Shown: positions 22,880 to 34,034, counted from the stretch's first letter. The stretch: DNA of 64,000 nucleotides from Adiantum capillus-veneris (GCA_014529385.2 CM043957.1:88703381-88767380), one strand, 5' to 3'. The notes: generated by a model not told the origin, from the sequence alone. A program made the numbers and translations.

Positions 22880-24257
22880 TAACATAGGGACAGGAGAGGA
22901 TCCCGTGTATATGAATGACCCTGAGGATGACTCAGATTCGATAGAAACCACTGAGACCAAAATTGTTACTACAAAGGAAAAAGCCAGTGAGGAGGATCAC
23001 GAGAGGGAATTATGACGAACACCAAAAGAGTATTCAAAGTTAAACCACCCAGTTGTGAACCCCCAAGATAAGCCACGAGAGACAAAAAATGAGGATTGCA
23101 AGAGAAAGATTGGAACCTATCCAAACCCAACAGTGGAAATTGAACGAGTCCAACAATTGAGGGGTTTGGTGGAAGAAACTCAACGAAAATTAGAACCTGA
23201 ACCCAAACATATCCAGATGTCGGACACAGTGTTTCCCACACAAGTTCAACCTCACAAGAACTACAGGACGTTAGCTATACCCAGTATCATTCGGGAAGAG
23301 AGTGAGGTTAGGACATCTAAAAGTGGACACATACCTTTCCTACTAGAGAGAATGTTCAATGAGGGAATGCCCGACCCCCTTGAGGAAGTGGAGATTCCAT
23401 CTTCACCATTCTCTTGTCAGGGTCCTACGTCCCACAAGATGCCATTAAATGTTGCCAAATTGATGGATTTCATGTCTTCAGAAGTTAGAACCACCATCAC
23501 GTCCAAACTATATAAAGACCCCGAGCTAGTCTCAGCTCTTCGAGCCTTCCTCAATGGAGAATTACAGGCCGGATTACCATAGTTTGCACATATGAACAAA
23601 CCTGACTCGGTACTGAATGATGAGGAACATTTAGCACCACCATCTGACCTAGCGGGACATGAATCTGTAATTGAAGTACCCGTTAACAAGTTGGGGCAAT
23701 ACTTTGAAGGTGATGAATCTAATGCTACTCTACCAATCACTACTAAAGGATTAATTGTAAAGGGGGTCCTTGACGGTGGTGCGGGAGTCAGCATGGTGAC
23801 AAAGAGTTGTTGGGAGTCTATGGGGCGACATCACCTTGAAGCCACAAGCGTAGTGGTAAAAATGGCTAATGGATCTATTGTTACGCCTATTGGAATGCTA
23901 AAGGATCTCAGGATCAAGGTCTTGGGACACAAGGTAAGGCATACTTTCATTGTTATGGATTTTTCCAAGCATCCTATGTCATTTGAGATGATCTTAGGGC
24001 GTCCATTCATGAGGGAAGCAAAAATGGTGCATGACTGGTCCAAAAACCACGTCTACTTACAGTTCCAAGACTCTGTCATTCGAGTTGATCTTTTAAGTGG
24101 TCGAACGCATCCTCTAGGAAATAAATTCATCATTGATAATCGATCAGACACAACAATTCACTCAGCTCCATTACAGTATTGTTACACATGTAACGAAGAC
24201 ACAGATATTGGGGAGAACTCTCCTTATATGGATATATATCCTACCCGGAATGGCTGA
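22880..24257 (+). pseudogene. Gypsy gag-protease continuation
   Basis: Continues the gypsy frame after the copia insertion, with stops at 23013 and 23580. The retroviral-type aspartic protease lies at about 23740-24060. Its active-site motif reads LDGGAGVSMV (Asp codon at 23772), followed by the conserved MILGRPFMREAKMVHDW block near 23988-24040, the flap/ILG part of Ty3/gypsy proteases. A DGG active site in place of D(S/T)G occurs in some plant elements. The frame ends at 24255-24257. No RT follows, which is odd for a gypsy element. Confidence 0.75.
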
Positions 24258-25068
24258 GTCAGACAATGTCGATTGGGTACACCTAGCGGCAACCATAGAT
24301 ACTTGGGGAAATAGGGGGACGACCTGGGTAACACCTGAGGGGGATGAAATGCCAGTACCCTTAAATATGCTACAAGCTATGCATATAGCTTCTGACAAAA
24401 CTCATTCTAATATAACGAAGAAAACATACAAGTGGGTCCCTAAAGCTTCTTTAGAGACCATAGCTAGTGCTAAAAAAAAAAAGCCTTGTTAGAAACGTCC
24501 CACTCGCTCCAAGAAAAGTAAGAAAATGTTGCGATGGATACCTAAATGACTATTGGAAGCCCAAGGCTACTATCACGGAAATGATCAAATCTGGGTGCCA
24601 AAACGTAGATTGTGTTCTTACCTGTCACCTGACCCATGTGAGCTGAATCCTGTGGCTCCGAAACGAATCAACGATCGTGGAAAGAAGAAAATCACAGAAT
24701 GCTACACACTCGCTCCAGAGCTAGTTTGGGTACCGAAGAAAGAACAATTTGTTCCACCTAGCTCAGGAAGGGGGGAGTCCCATGAAGCTTCTAGCTCCTC
24801 ATATAATGCATCCATAGAGGTAAAACCTTCTCCAGAGTCTCCACCTACAATAGTAGACCTCCGTGAAGCTACAAAGGAATCCACACTTCCCAGTGTTCAA
24901 GAATCACCTGATGAACCACTTCAAGTTCGATCTTGGAAAAGTACCTTACCACCCTTGCAACTCGATGAGGCACCTAAGGTAAGAGAAAACTACTGGCAAA
25001 AATCCTCACCTATTACCAACTGGAACAATTGGTTTCAAAGGGTGACAATCTCATTTCAAACGGTATGA
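24250..25068 (+). pseudogene. Gypsy 3' reading frame with repeated W(V/I)PK motif
   Basis: A plus-one frame relative to protease, with stops at 24490 and 24547, ending at 25066-25068. Four W-V/I-P-K motifs lie in the same frame with Trp codons at 24433, 24535, 24592 and 24727. The region between them is basic, and the rest is Ser/Pro/Glu-rich. I know no function. The regular motif suggests a repeated short fold or peptide-binding unit in the carboxy-terminal part of the polyprotein, occupying the place where RT would be expected. Confidence 0.5.
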
Positions 25069-26698
25069 TCTACCCAAGGAAGGGGGGAGTGTTTGCTGAC
25101 AGTCATCATTCATTTGTTTCCCTCTGAACCTTTTTCCCTGACCTCTCAATATCCCAATCTTAGGGAATGTATATATATAGCCTTATACTCACAAAAAACA
25201 AAAAAATAAAGAGCAAGAGCAATTAGCAAATGAGTATGCACAATAAAAGTCAAAACATTGACCCAGACCTACACATTTACATCCGGTACACTGAAACAGA
25301 AACCTATGTCATTAAACACCTTTGATCCTCATCACTCGCGTGATGGAGGGTAGGTAAGATTAGTACAATAGGACTGTTTTTGTTTTAGAGTTGAGTGATT
25401 AGCAAAGTTCCTTCTTCCCACTGATGTGCCTCTTGGAGGTATTCCTTTTGTTTCCTAGTGTGTACATGAGCCTGTTGCTATTGATAGGATTTGGACCTTC
25501 ATGGAATCTTTATCTCGACTCACTCTTCAAATCAAGCGCGACCATCGACACAAACAGGTGTTTCTTGTGCATTAGCATTGCCCCTTATCCTTTTTGATTC
25601 TATGTTTCTCTGCTTTGATTGTGATTGGTAGCATAATATTCATCGCATTTGCTTAGTATCAAACATTAAATTCAATGTAATTTTTTGTCATAATCACTTG
25701 TCTAGATTTAAAAATCAAGCAAGTCCGACTAAGCTAGTTTGACCAAGTTAGGCGTTAGAGATCTTCTCTTAATACCATGGGGAATGCCTTCCTAATAATC
25801 AATGGTTACTTAGGTTCTTAATCCGATTTAGGCAGCATTGTGTAAAATGTAATAGGGCTTTCTAGTGGGCTTGACCCTATTGACCCTTAGCTTAAGTATT
25901 ATAAAGGGAGTTTACTAGTGTGATGAGCCTGGGGAGGTGTATCAATGTTATATGACCCCCCAAAGTTACAAAATTAAAATGATGAAAATGAACAAACAAA
26001 AAATCAAAGTGCCACATTGTAAAATCTTAAGCTGGAAGAGAAATCTCAGCTTGATTGGGTACTTCACTCACATGTATCCCTATGGTACTAGAGCCCTAGA
26101 GGTTCCCAGTATGGGCGCTTTTTCTTGAAAAGCAAAAAACCCAAGGCATACAAAATAAGCACACACATCAAAATTGAATCACTGTGAAAAGAATTTGGGG
26201 GGTCAAAGAAAAAGTAATCAATCAGGCGATGATTTCATGAGAATTCCTTTTATGGTAGCTTAACTACATGGTCTTTTAGATATAGCCTCTAGTCAGCCCT
26301 CGAACATGAATACTTGGCTCTCGCGATTAAACAACTTAATTGACCACAGAAAATTAAGAAGCTTACCCATGGTATTAATATTCGATCTCTAGTGCCTTTC
26401 GACCGTCAAATTAGCGACCCCAGACTTGTTTAATTTTTTACCTTTACATCTGTTTATGCATTTGATTACATTGCAATTTAATGTTCACTGCTGACAAATT
26501 GTTTGAAATTCTTTTACCAATCAATTTGTCTACCTAAAACTGCATATGCTTTTTAATCACTTATGAGAATGCAATTATTGTGCCAATGTTATTTGATTTT
26601 GCAGTCACTGAAGAAGGCTAAGGACATTCATCTCAAATGCTCTTCCACCTCGACGAACGAGCTTCAACTCAATAGCTTCCGAGGACGGAATCTACATC
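25069..26698 (+). other. Gypsy 3' noncoding region
   Basis: 1.6 kb without a supported frame. An AAGGAAGGGGGGAG tract at about 25076-25089 closely resembles the true polypurine tract at 26699-26711 and is followed by TGTTTGCTGACA. It could be a secondary plus-strand primer or the trace of an older LTR junction. The remainder is AT-rich with poly-A near 25193-25210. Confidence 0.5.
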
Positions 26699-26711
26699 AG
26701 GAAGGGGGGCA
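26699..26711 (+). other. Gypsy polypurine tract
   Basis: AGGAAGGGGGGCA immediately before the right LTR. Confidence 0.9.
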
Positions 26712-27306
26712 TGTTAACCCTCACGGCTCACGGACACCCCATCACCTACGACGGACGTGTATTATGTATTTGGTACAGTCAGGTACCAGGCTTGTCGGAC
26801 CAATAGGAAAAGGGTAAGAGTGATCGTCGATGAGAGGCGCACTCTAACTAGGACATTCAAGGGATTAGTTGGCTAAGCATGGGCGCCCAAGTGTGAATGG
26901 GGTGAGCTCATATAAAAGCCAACTAAACCTAAAATTCAGGAATTCTCTCATTTGTGCAATAGAAGAGTGCTCTTGCTCCATCTCCATCTCCATCTCCATC
27001 TTCTTCTTCTTCACCTCCTTGTGTGTGTGTGTATGTGAGAGAGAGAGAGAGAGAGGGAGAGTGTGTGTGCGATCGAGCATTATGAAGGCACGACGGCGGC
27101 GAAGCGGTTGAGCGCGGCACGACCGCAGCTTCTTCTTCATCGCGGCGAGGAATCCACCACGAAGGCGAGCGTAGAGCGGTGAGTGACACACCCTTTCATC
27201 TCTTGAGCTTGCTAGTTTAGGCTTGTTGTGTGCTTGGAGCCATTTGTGGCTCGCACACGGTGTATCGGCAAGTCCCTTGCTTCGACAGTGCGGCAAGGAG
27301 CGCACA
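26712..27306 (+). repeat. 3' LTR of the gypsy element
   Basis: 595 bp copy of 12677-13297 with shorter CTT, TG and GA tracts and scattered substitutions, ending GCGCACA and followed by the target duplication CAAAC. Confidence 0.92.
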
Positions 27307-27311
27307 CAAAC

Positions 27312-28660
27312 ACTTACAACGGAGATTCTGCATGCGGTGAATTTGTTAAGTCTGTACAAGACTGAAGATGGCTTCGTGATGCATGCTAACTTCAATCATG
27401 GGCTTTCATTATAGGGCCTAGAGACATGTTGCTCCCACTCGGTGGTCATATATTTTCTGAGCCAACAAATGTCTACCAAAGGGTTGTGTGATTGGGTGGT
27501 AGCGACGACGAACAACAGAAACTCCATCTGCCACTTCACAGCGGTTGGCAAAGGATTTTATGTGGCTGAGTGCCTTTTCGAGCGTGAAGGACCTTGTTAT
27601 CAAAGGAGGTATATGGGGAGCTTCATACTTTGTGTATGCCATGCCTTGGACACCTGAGTTTTGCTCGAATGAAGAGTTTATGAAGTTTTGCCTGATGTGG
27701 GTTACACTTAATTACCTTCCCCTCTTTGGCTGCAGGGCCATGTGGATACTATTTCCAAACTTATGGGCTAGGTGCTATATATTCCCAGGCTGCAGTGGGT
27801 CAGACTGGACTTGGATGTTAAAGTATGTATAATGTGGGAGATGAGCAAGCCCATACCCAAATACCTAGATCTCAATATGGTAGACTTCGCTGCCTTTCGC
27901 CAAGAGTTGGCCATTTCCTCGTTTCCAAACGCCTACTACAAGTGTCAAAGAATTGGACATTATGCTAGACACTACCGAGAGGCAGATGTTGTTATGGCAA
28001 CCCAATGATCAAAACAACTTGGAGACAGGTGGCCAGGGCCTCCTTTCGGATTCCAAACTACCTATAGAGGACACTGATGTCAGTGAGATGCACCAGGAGG
28101 AGGTAAGCAAGGAGACATAGCACCCTAATGAAGAGGTTCGAGATAAGCTAGAGTCGATAAGCATATAAACTACGAACCTCAGTGGAAGTAGCAAAGAGAC
28201 AAAGTGCCCTACAGCGGAGGTGCAACACAAGCCAACGATCTTCACTAAGAAAGTTGGATTTCAAAACCCAAAACTGGACCTCATTGGCCATATTGTTAAG
28301 GTATCGGGTCCTACAACCACCACTGTGAGTTTGTTAAAAAGAACGGCACGAAAAAAGAGATACTTGCAGTATCTCACTTCGGTGGGATATGTCTCTGGAT
28401 TTGGCTCGGTGATCAAGGGGTGTGTCGTGGTAGGATTCTCCCCTTTGTGGAAACCCCAAGCCTTTCTTAGTTCCATTTGTGCTAATGTCAGGGTGACACT
28501 CTTTGTCAGCCGATGTAACAGTTTTGTTGTGCTTTATGTCTTGGTTGATGCCATGGCTCTAAAGGAGCATGGCTTACAATGTACTTTTTTTGCTTTGGAA
28601 ATATTTATAAACCCTCACCATTGTGAGTTTGAAAAAAAAAAAGGAGAGTTGTTAACCTGA
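27312..28660 (+). pseudogene. LINE ORF1-like (DUF4283/CCHC) pseudogene, 3' part
   Basis: Continues the frame interrupted by the gypsy element. Blocks typical of DUF4283 appear in shifting frames: HFTAVGKGFYVAECLF near 27535-27582, VMPWTPEF-like text near 27635-27660, FCLMWVTLNYLPL near 27690-27722, and a knuckle-like YYKCQRIGHYARHY near 27930-27978 where the last ligand is His, not Cys. A basic/acidic tail follows to 28658. In plants this arrangement is typical of LINE ORF1, a nucleic-acid-binding protein. At least four breaks show decay. No endonuclease or RT follows, so it is a 5' fragment. Confidence 0.5.
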
Positions 28661-29210
28661 AGTGCTGGAAGACTGGAAGGACACCAATTTCTATGTATAG
28701 TTTTTTCTTAGTCTTTGTCTTGTTGGATCTCACGTATATCCTTATGGAGATGGATGTATATTGCCAAAAAAATCGTGCCCAACCCACATTTTGTCCTTTC
28801 TTGTCTTTTCCATTACATTGGGATAGCGACGTAATGTTTGCATAAGCGAGATGTACAAGTTCCATGCCTTGATGATGTTCAGCATGATGTCGAGCCTAGC
28901 CCTCGAGTTGAGTCCCTAGCCTCTAAGCCATTGTATGATCACTCCCCCCAGATGAGGTGTCAGAGTTAATCGCTCTTGTCGAGTCCATTCTCAACCCAAA
29001 ATTGTAAAAAAGACGTCCATCTTTTTTCTCCCTAAGGGGTGAGTGTGGTGTGTGTCCCCAGGCATGTCCTAGCACCTAGTGTGGGAGGACAGATGATGGT
29101 TGTAATTACCTAGATCTCAATACAAGGAGGTTCTTGCTCAAGGGCAAGACATGCTCACTTTCGTTCAGTCTCTTGTCCACATGTGACCACTTCACAATAT
29201 GCACGTTTTC
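28661..29210. other. Intergenic, nothing recognised
   Basis: About 550 bp of unremarkable sequence between the LINE-like fragment and the MITE. No motif or frame can be supported. Confidence 0.5.
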
Positions 29211-29213
29211 TAA

Positions 29214-29503
29214 GGGCATGGTCATGTGAGGCTTAGTTTTTAGTAATTTGTGATGGATTTTGACTAGAGCAGGTAAGGCCGCTCAAAGGGTGAAGGGGAG
29301 CAGCCTGTAGTGAGAGGGAGTGTGAGGCACAGACAAGAGAGAGAAAAGGAGAACTCACCGGCACGCAACGGGATTAGTTTGAAAACTACACCAAGAAAGA
29401 TATAGTCACAAGTTCTCACAACAACTATGCCAGTGGAAAGCTGCATGCTGTCAGGCTTGGTCAACTGCTGTATGTGGAAACTAAGCCTCGTGTGACCATA
29501 GCC
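29214..29503. mobile_element. Tourist/Harbinger-like MITE
   Basis: 290-bp element with imperfect terminal inverted repeats of about 25 bp (left GGGCATGGTCATGTGAGGCT, right end the complement of GGCTATGGTCACACGAGGCT). It is flanked by TAA on both sides (29211-29213 and 29504-29506), matching the 3-bp TWA duplications of PIF/Harbinger elements. It has no coding capacity and sits about 340 bp upstream of the P450 start, so it may contribute to that promoter. Confidence 0.7.
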
Positions 29504-29506
29504 TAA

Positions 29507-29839
29507 GTTTTTTGTAAAATCTTTTTTTCAAGCGCTGGATCATTGTGCGGACTGGGCAGTCTGAACGCACCCTTACACAAATATGGTTATGCTGCACGCA
29601 TGCGCTGGCTGAGGATGCGCTGGAGCCGACCGTCAGTAGCATTTAAATTGGAGATTTGTTGGACGAAAGCCAGCTTGAGAAAATGGCAATACAGTATTAA
29701 TAAGAAATACGTGTTTGGACGAAAGCCAAACAGAGGGTGAATTAATTGCCACTGGAATAAAATATACAATTTCTGAGATTTAAAGGTTAATTTGAAAGCT
29801 CGTCAAAGAAAGAGAGAGAGATAGGGGGCAGACGCACAG
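29507..29839 (+). promoter_or_regulatory. Proximal promoter and 5' leader of the P450
   Basis: Contains a perfect 14-bp direct repeat TTGGACGAAAGCCA at 29659-29672 and 29715-29728, and a TATA-like AATAAAATATACAA at about 29756-29769. A GA-rich leader (AAAGAGAGAGAGAGAT near 29808-29822) follows before the ATG. The repeat could be a duplicated transcription-factor site. This is inference from position only. Confidence 0.4.
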
Positions 29840-31787
29840 ATGGAGATGGCAATGGGCATCGGCGGCGGGGTTCAACAGCATCAGCTGCAGCAGAAGGGTG
29901 ATGCCGTTCTGCTGGCTGGAGCCGCCGCCATTGTGGTAGTGGCGTTCTCCCTTCTACTATACACTAGGATGAAGAAGCAGCTAAGGCGGAAAAGAGCACT
30001 ATTCCCACGGTCCCCCCCTGGTGCCTGGCCCGTGGTAGGGCACTTGCCTCTCTTTCTCAAGGACCGGCCCCATCAGCTGCTCGCAGAGCTCTGCATGAAG
30101 CAGGGCTATGGCCCGATTATGGGCCTCCGCCTTGGTGTCCACCCAGCCATTGTGGTGTCGAGCGCCGCGGCCGCTAAAGAGCTGCTCTCTACGCAAGACA
30201 AGGTCTTCGCCAACCGCGTGCACTATGCCTTCGCCGACCACGTCTTCTATGGCTACAACAAGGCCTTGGGCTTCAGCTCCTACAATCCGCGGTGGGTCCA
30301 GATGCGCAAGCTCTACACGCTGGAGCTCTTCACCGCCAAGAGGCTGCAAGAGATGGCGCACATTCGCCACGAGGAGATGCGCAAACTGCTGCATCGTCTG
30401 CAGCAAGCTTCTAATGGCGGCGTCCAAGCGGTGGATTTGCGAGAAAGGCTTTTCGAAATGGCCGGCGACATAGCCGCCCGCCAGTTCTACTCCAAAACTC
30501 TGGGCGAGTCAGCGCCCGAGCTGCCGCACCTCGTCGAAGCCATGGAGGACGAGGCGTTTCCCACGCTTGGTGACTACCTGCCCTGGCTGCGCTTTCTGGA
30601 TGTGTTTCCCAAGCGAGGGATGGATAAGCTCCATCGCTCTCTGGACAGGGTGTTCACCTCCATTATCGATGAAAGGAGGCGCCACATGGCCACCTGCCCT
30701 GCCAACCAGCTGCCCAACGACTTTTTGCAAGTCCTGCTGTCCAAGGAGGAAAGCGTTGTGCCTGAGCAAAACATATGCGACAACGATATCAAGGCAATCC
30801 TTCTGGTACAGTAATCTGTGCGCGGATGAATGCTTGCATTTTGATTTTCTGTGATATACACACAAGAAGTTTTGGACAAATGCTCACAATATTCCCCACA
30901 CTGTGATTTACTTCAACATCATGAGCTTCTGTGAGGGAGGCGCTGCATACCTAGCTAGGTCCGATTGGGGGCAAGGGACCACCGGCACCACCTAGTTAGG
31001 TATGTGGCGCCTCCCTCACAGAAGCTCATGATGTTATGCATTGTATCATTTGTATGAAAAACACTGAGAAAGACTCAGTTTTGGTACATGAGAAAATTTG
31101 TAAATCTTCTTGTGATATATCATGTGCCAAACTCTCATTTTGCAGGATGTTCTGTCGGGCAGCATACACACATCGTCAGTGACCCTGGAATGGGCGTTGG
31201 CATTGCTGATGAGCAATCCGGAGTGCATGCGCAAGCTTCGAGAGGAGGTGGACAGTGTGTCCAAACACAAGGACGGCAGAGCTCTCCTGACCAATGAGGA
31301 CGTAGAGAAGGCAATGCCGTACCTGGAGAATGTAATGAAGGAGACGCTGCGGGTACAGCCGGTGGCGCCGCTGCTACTTCCACGAGTGTCCGGCGAGGAG
31401 TGCCACATGGGACAGTACACCCTGCCCAAGGGCACGCAGGCGTTCGTACACGTGTGGGCAATCGCAAGAGATCCACAGATTTATGAGGATCCCCTCTCCT
31501 TTCGTCCAGAGAGGTTCGACGGAACAGATTTGGATGTGCGTGGGCAGCACTATGAACTACTTCCGTTCGGTGCTGGGCGGCGCATGTGCCCTGGCATGCG
31601 TGGGGGCCTGGCCGTCCTTTATCTCACCCTCGCCAACCTTATCAAGTTTTTCGAGTGGGAGATGCCCCCTGGCCAGACTCTCGACATGAGTGAGAAAGCC
31701 TATCGCGGTTTCAGCAAGGAGATTCCCCTTCGTGTCATCCCTAAACTCAGACACTACCCCCTTCCTGATCCCCTCACCCACATTTAA
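29840..31787 (+). CDS. A-type cytochrome P450 (CYP71 clan), two exons
   Basis: Predicted 535-residue microsomal monooxygenase. Exon 1 is 29840-30805 (322 codons). A 340-bp GT-AG phase-0 intron follows (30806-31145), and exon 2 is 31146-31787. The intron falls at the conserved A-type position just before the I-helix. Visible parts: membrane anchor 22-41 (AVLLAGAAAIVVVAFSLLLY), proline hinge SPPGAWPVVGHLP (58-70), ExxR as KETLR (387-391), PERF (443-446) and heme loop FGAGRRMCPG (463-472), with Cys 470 the heme ligand. The I-helix oxygen-activation motif is unusual: SGSIHTSS (326-333), with His 330 where nearly all P450s have Asp or Glu. Family and substrate are not assigned. The coding region is much more GC-rich than its surroundings. 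No stop or frameshift is present. Confidence 0.93.
30915..31035 (+). other. 46-bp foldback in the P450 intron
   Basis: Arms 30915-30960 and 30990-31035 with a 29-nt loop. In RNA of the sense strand all 46 positions pair: 43 Watson-Crick and three G-U. It begins AACATCATGAGCTTCTGTGA and lies about 110 nt from both splice sites. It could be a young miRNA-like or siRNA-producing hairpin, or a small foldback transposon. No target duplication is visible. Confidence 0.85.
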
Positions 31788-33249
31788 CCAAAATCCCAAT
31801 CTCTCTGGCTGGCTGGTTTGTTGCCCCTTAACTTTTTGGTTCTAATTGAGCCTTTCTATTTTGTGGCCTACCTAATGCCTTAGTAAAGTGTCTATATCTT
31901 GAGAAGTGGTAGTAATCTTAAATGCTGGCAAACCGTTTTTGATCAGATGCTTTGATGCTCTTGTGCTTGGCAATGCGTTTGACATGGATGTTAGTACATG
32001 ATGTAGTCTTGATGCAGGATTGCTGGAGCATCATGAAGCGCCAACTAATGCTCTCATGTTTTGTATGTCAAGTTTGTTCTAATTTTTGTCAATGGAAAGC
32101 GTCTTAGGTGGAGCCCCATTCTGATCGTGCAGTCTCTTGACTCAAGGCAAACAAGCTCTTGACTGCAATGAATTGATCACGATGAGGCCATCCTTATAAG
32201 TGTTGCCTATGTTTGTATCTTTGGAGCATAATATGTGGTTCAGCCATCTAGTTAAGAAAATCCATGTGTAAGGCTTGTCTGAGCAATGCCCTTAGCTTTG
32301 GGTAATGCTCCATTGACAAGGGTATGCATATCCATGATGCGAATTATAGGGGGGATTTCTTGTTTTGTGTTATGAGTTGAAGTGTCGGAATGTGCTAGGT
32401 AGATACTCTCATGGACATGTATTTTGAATGTGGTTCCTTTTGAAGCTACATTTATAGAACATTGTCACCTACTATGGTCTAATTTGAAACCAGCTGGGGC
32501 CAACAGGCTCTTTGCTATTCTTGTAAAGCAATCAACCAATGCTTGTCTATTGGAGTTGGGTAGTGAGCTACAACTTGCCCTTACAACGTTCGGAAACTTA
32601 TATACACTATCTATTGAGACATACCCTTGAGAGTGCAAAAGCTATCCCTACTAGTCAAAAAAGGGAACAAGTTTGTAGACCTTGTCTCCATGGTTCATGA
32701 TGTTGAAAGATCTTAGCCAGATTATTGGACAAAATGAAGATCTATCAGCTTCTATGAGAAAAGCTAGACCCTTATCCCTTTGCTAGACCTTGATCAAGCC
32801 ATGAAGATAGAGAGAGTCGTTATCATGAAATTTAAATAAAAAAAGAGTAATGAAGTAATTGTTTGCAAAGGGTGAAGAGTTCCAACCTCACACAACATGC
32901 AGCAAAAATGTCAGCAGAAAAAAGAACATTCTCACAGTTTCAAACAAGCAAAGACCAGCTACAAAAAGCTCACGCTAGCATGATGTAGATACAAATGGAG
33001 TGCAACCAATGCCAATGGATTTTGCTTCTTGTAGTACCGGTGCTATTGGAAGCACAACATGCCAACCAATTTTCTTGCCGTAGTGCTTGCTCTTCAAAGG
33101 GCGTGCACATGCGACTAAAATTGTTGAGTTTCCAAGAAAATCATGAGTAGGATTTTGCATGCTATGGTACAAAGTTGCTTCTACGTCATGTGCAAAGCCT
33201 TTCATGAGAAGGATATACCTCTGTGTATCAGGAATGCTCTGATTGCAAG
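31788..33249. other. P450 3' flank, no gene recognised
   Basis: 1.46 kb of AT-rich sequence. The open stretch 32424-32630 has no recognisable domain. No clear AATAAA signal is evident close behind the stop. Confidence 0.4.
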
Positions 33250-33485
33250 GTAATCTCAGCTAGGTTTGGGGGTTTATTAGAAAGTGCTTGGTAAGGCCTT
33301 GTTCAGACTGACAAGGTGGTCATGAACTGCAAAGAGGTGTTGAAATGCCCAGAGGACTGCCTTGGTCCGGATTCACCGCCAAACCTCTTTATATAGCCAT
33401 TGGCCCTCGAATTCCCTGTTACACATTGGCAACCGGCCACTTGGTTCAGGTCCGTGGCCCCCGAGGGTATGCCTTTGGCATGACA
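33250..33485 (-). repeat. Partial LTR of a gypsy element
   Basis: On the minus strand an LTR starts TGTCATGCCAAAGG at 33485, preceded by a polypurine tract (complement of 33487-33500, CCAAAGGGGGAGTA). It holds a TATATAAAG box (complement near 33391-33399). Its far end is not visible, and 33250 is an approximate limit. Confidence 0.55.
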
Positions 33486-33720
33486 TTACTCCCCCTTTGG
33501 AGAAATGTTTTCGTCCTCGAAAACAAAAGAGGGAAACTTCTTCTTAAGAACACTATTGTTTTCCCAAGTGGCCTCTTCATCAGGTCAGTCTTTCCACTTG
33601 ACAAGAGCCTGTCTCGACGCACATGATGACGCGAATGTAAATCATGATAGTTGAGAATACGTTCACGTTCATGCGGTGGGGTGGGAGGTTCAACAAAATT
33701 AACCAAAATCTATTGGTTGA
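33486..33720 (-). pseudogene. Chromovirus-type gypsy integrase tail/chromodomain remnant
   Basis: Minus-strand translation gives PPTPPHERERILNYHDLHSR followed by HHVRRD, the typical end of plant chromovirus integrases where the chromodomain starts. Later parts resembling the chromodomain and the phrase before the polypurine tract are in other frames. Only this 3' end survives. The rest of pol is absent on the right side. Confidence 0.6.
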
Positions 33721-34034
33721 CGATAACGTCCAGTATCACTTTTTAGAATGCTGCAAGGAGACCTACGCCACTTGGCATCACCTCATTGGAGAGAGATAAT
33801 TAAAAATAGACACTATAAGAGAAAAAAATTGAGAACCGCGAACATTGCCGCAGATTAACAAAAGAAAATGGAGAGAGAAAACTTTGCGTCTGCGATAATA
33901 AAGGCGTCAATTGGCATGGCAATGGTTTGCCAGCAATAAACACGATAATGTTGGCAAAAATATATCCGCGAGTATTACCATATTTATTGCCGCGCCTATT
34001 ATCGTGGATATTATCGCTATATGGCTTCTCAAAA

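Larger units (their letters stand above)
12677..27306 (+). mobile_element. Ty3/gypsy-type LTR element without RT/integrase, with nested copia
   Basis: Complete element bounded by LTRs of 621 and 595 bp that start TGTTAACCC and end GCGCACA, flanked by the 5-bp duplication CAAAC (12672-12676 and 27307-27311). It has a tRNA-Asp-type primer site after the left LTR and a polypurine tract before the right LTR. Removing the 5568-bp copia insertion and its duplication leaves about 9.06 kb. Coding content is gag, three zinc knuckles, an aspartic protease and a Trp-rich carboxy-terminal part. No RT, RNase H or integrase is visible, so it needs enzymes from a partner. The LTRs differ at a few percent of sites in the first 150 bp plus microsatellite length. 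Confidence 0.9.

Noticed and set aside
25075-25100. Possible true 3' LTR start after the GGGGGG tract at 25081
   Set aside because: TGTTTGCTGACA here has no matching copy elsewhere in the window. The LTR pair and target duplication place the real boundary at 26712.
29999-30879. Several long open frames antisense or out of frame within P450 exon 1
   Set aside because: GC-rich coding DNA gives few stops in other frames. The P450 frame has all the family motifs.
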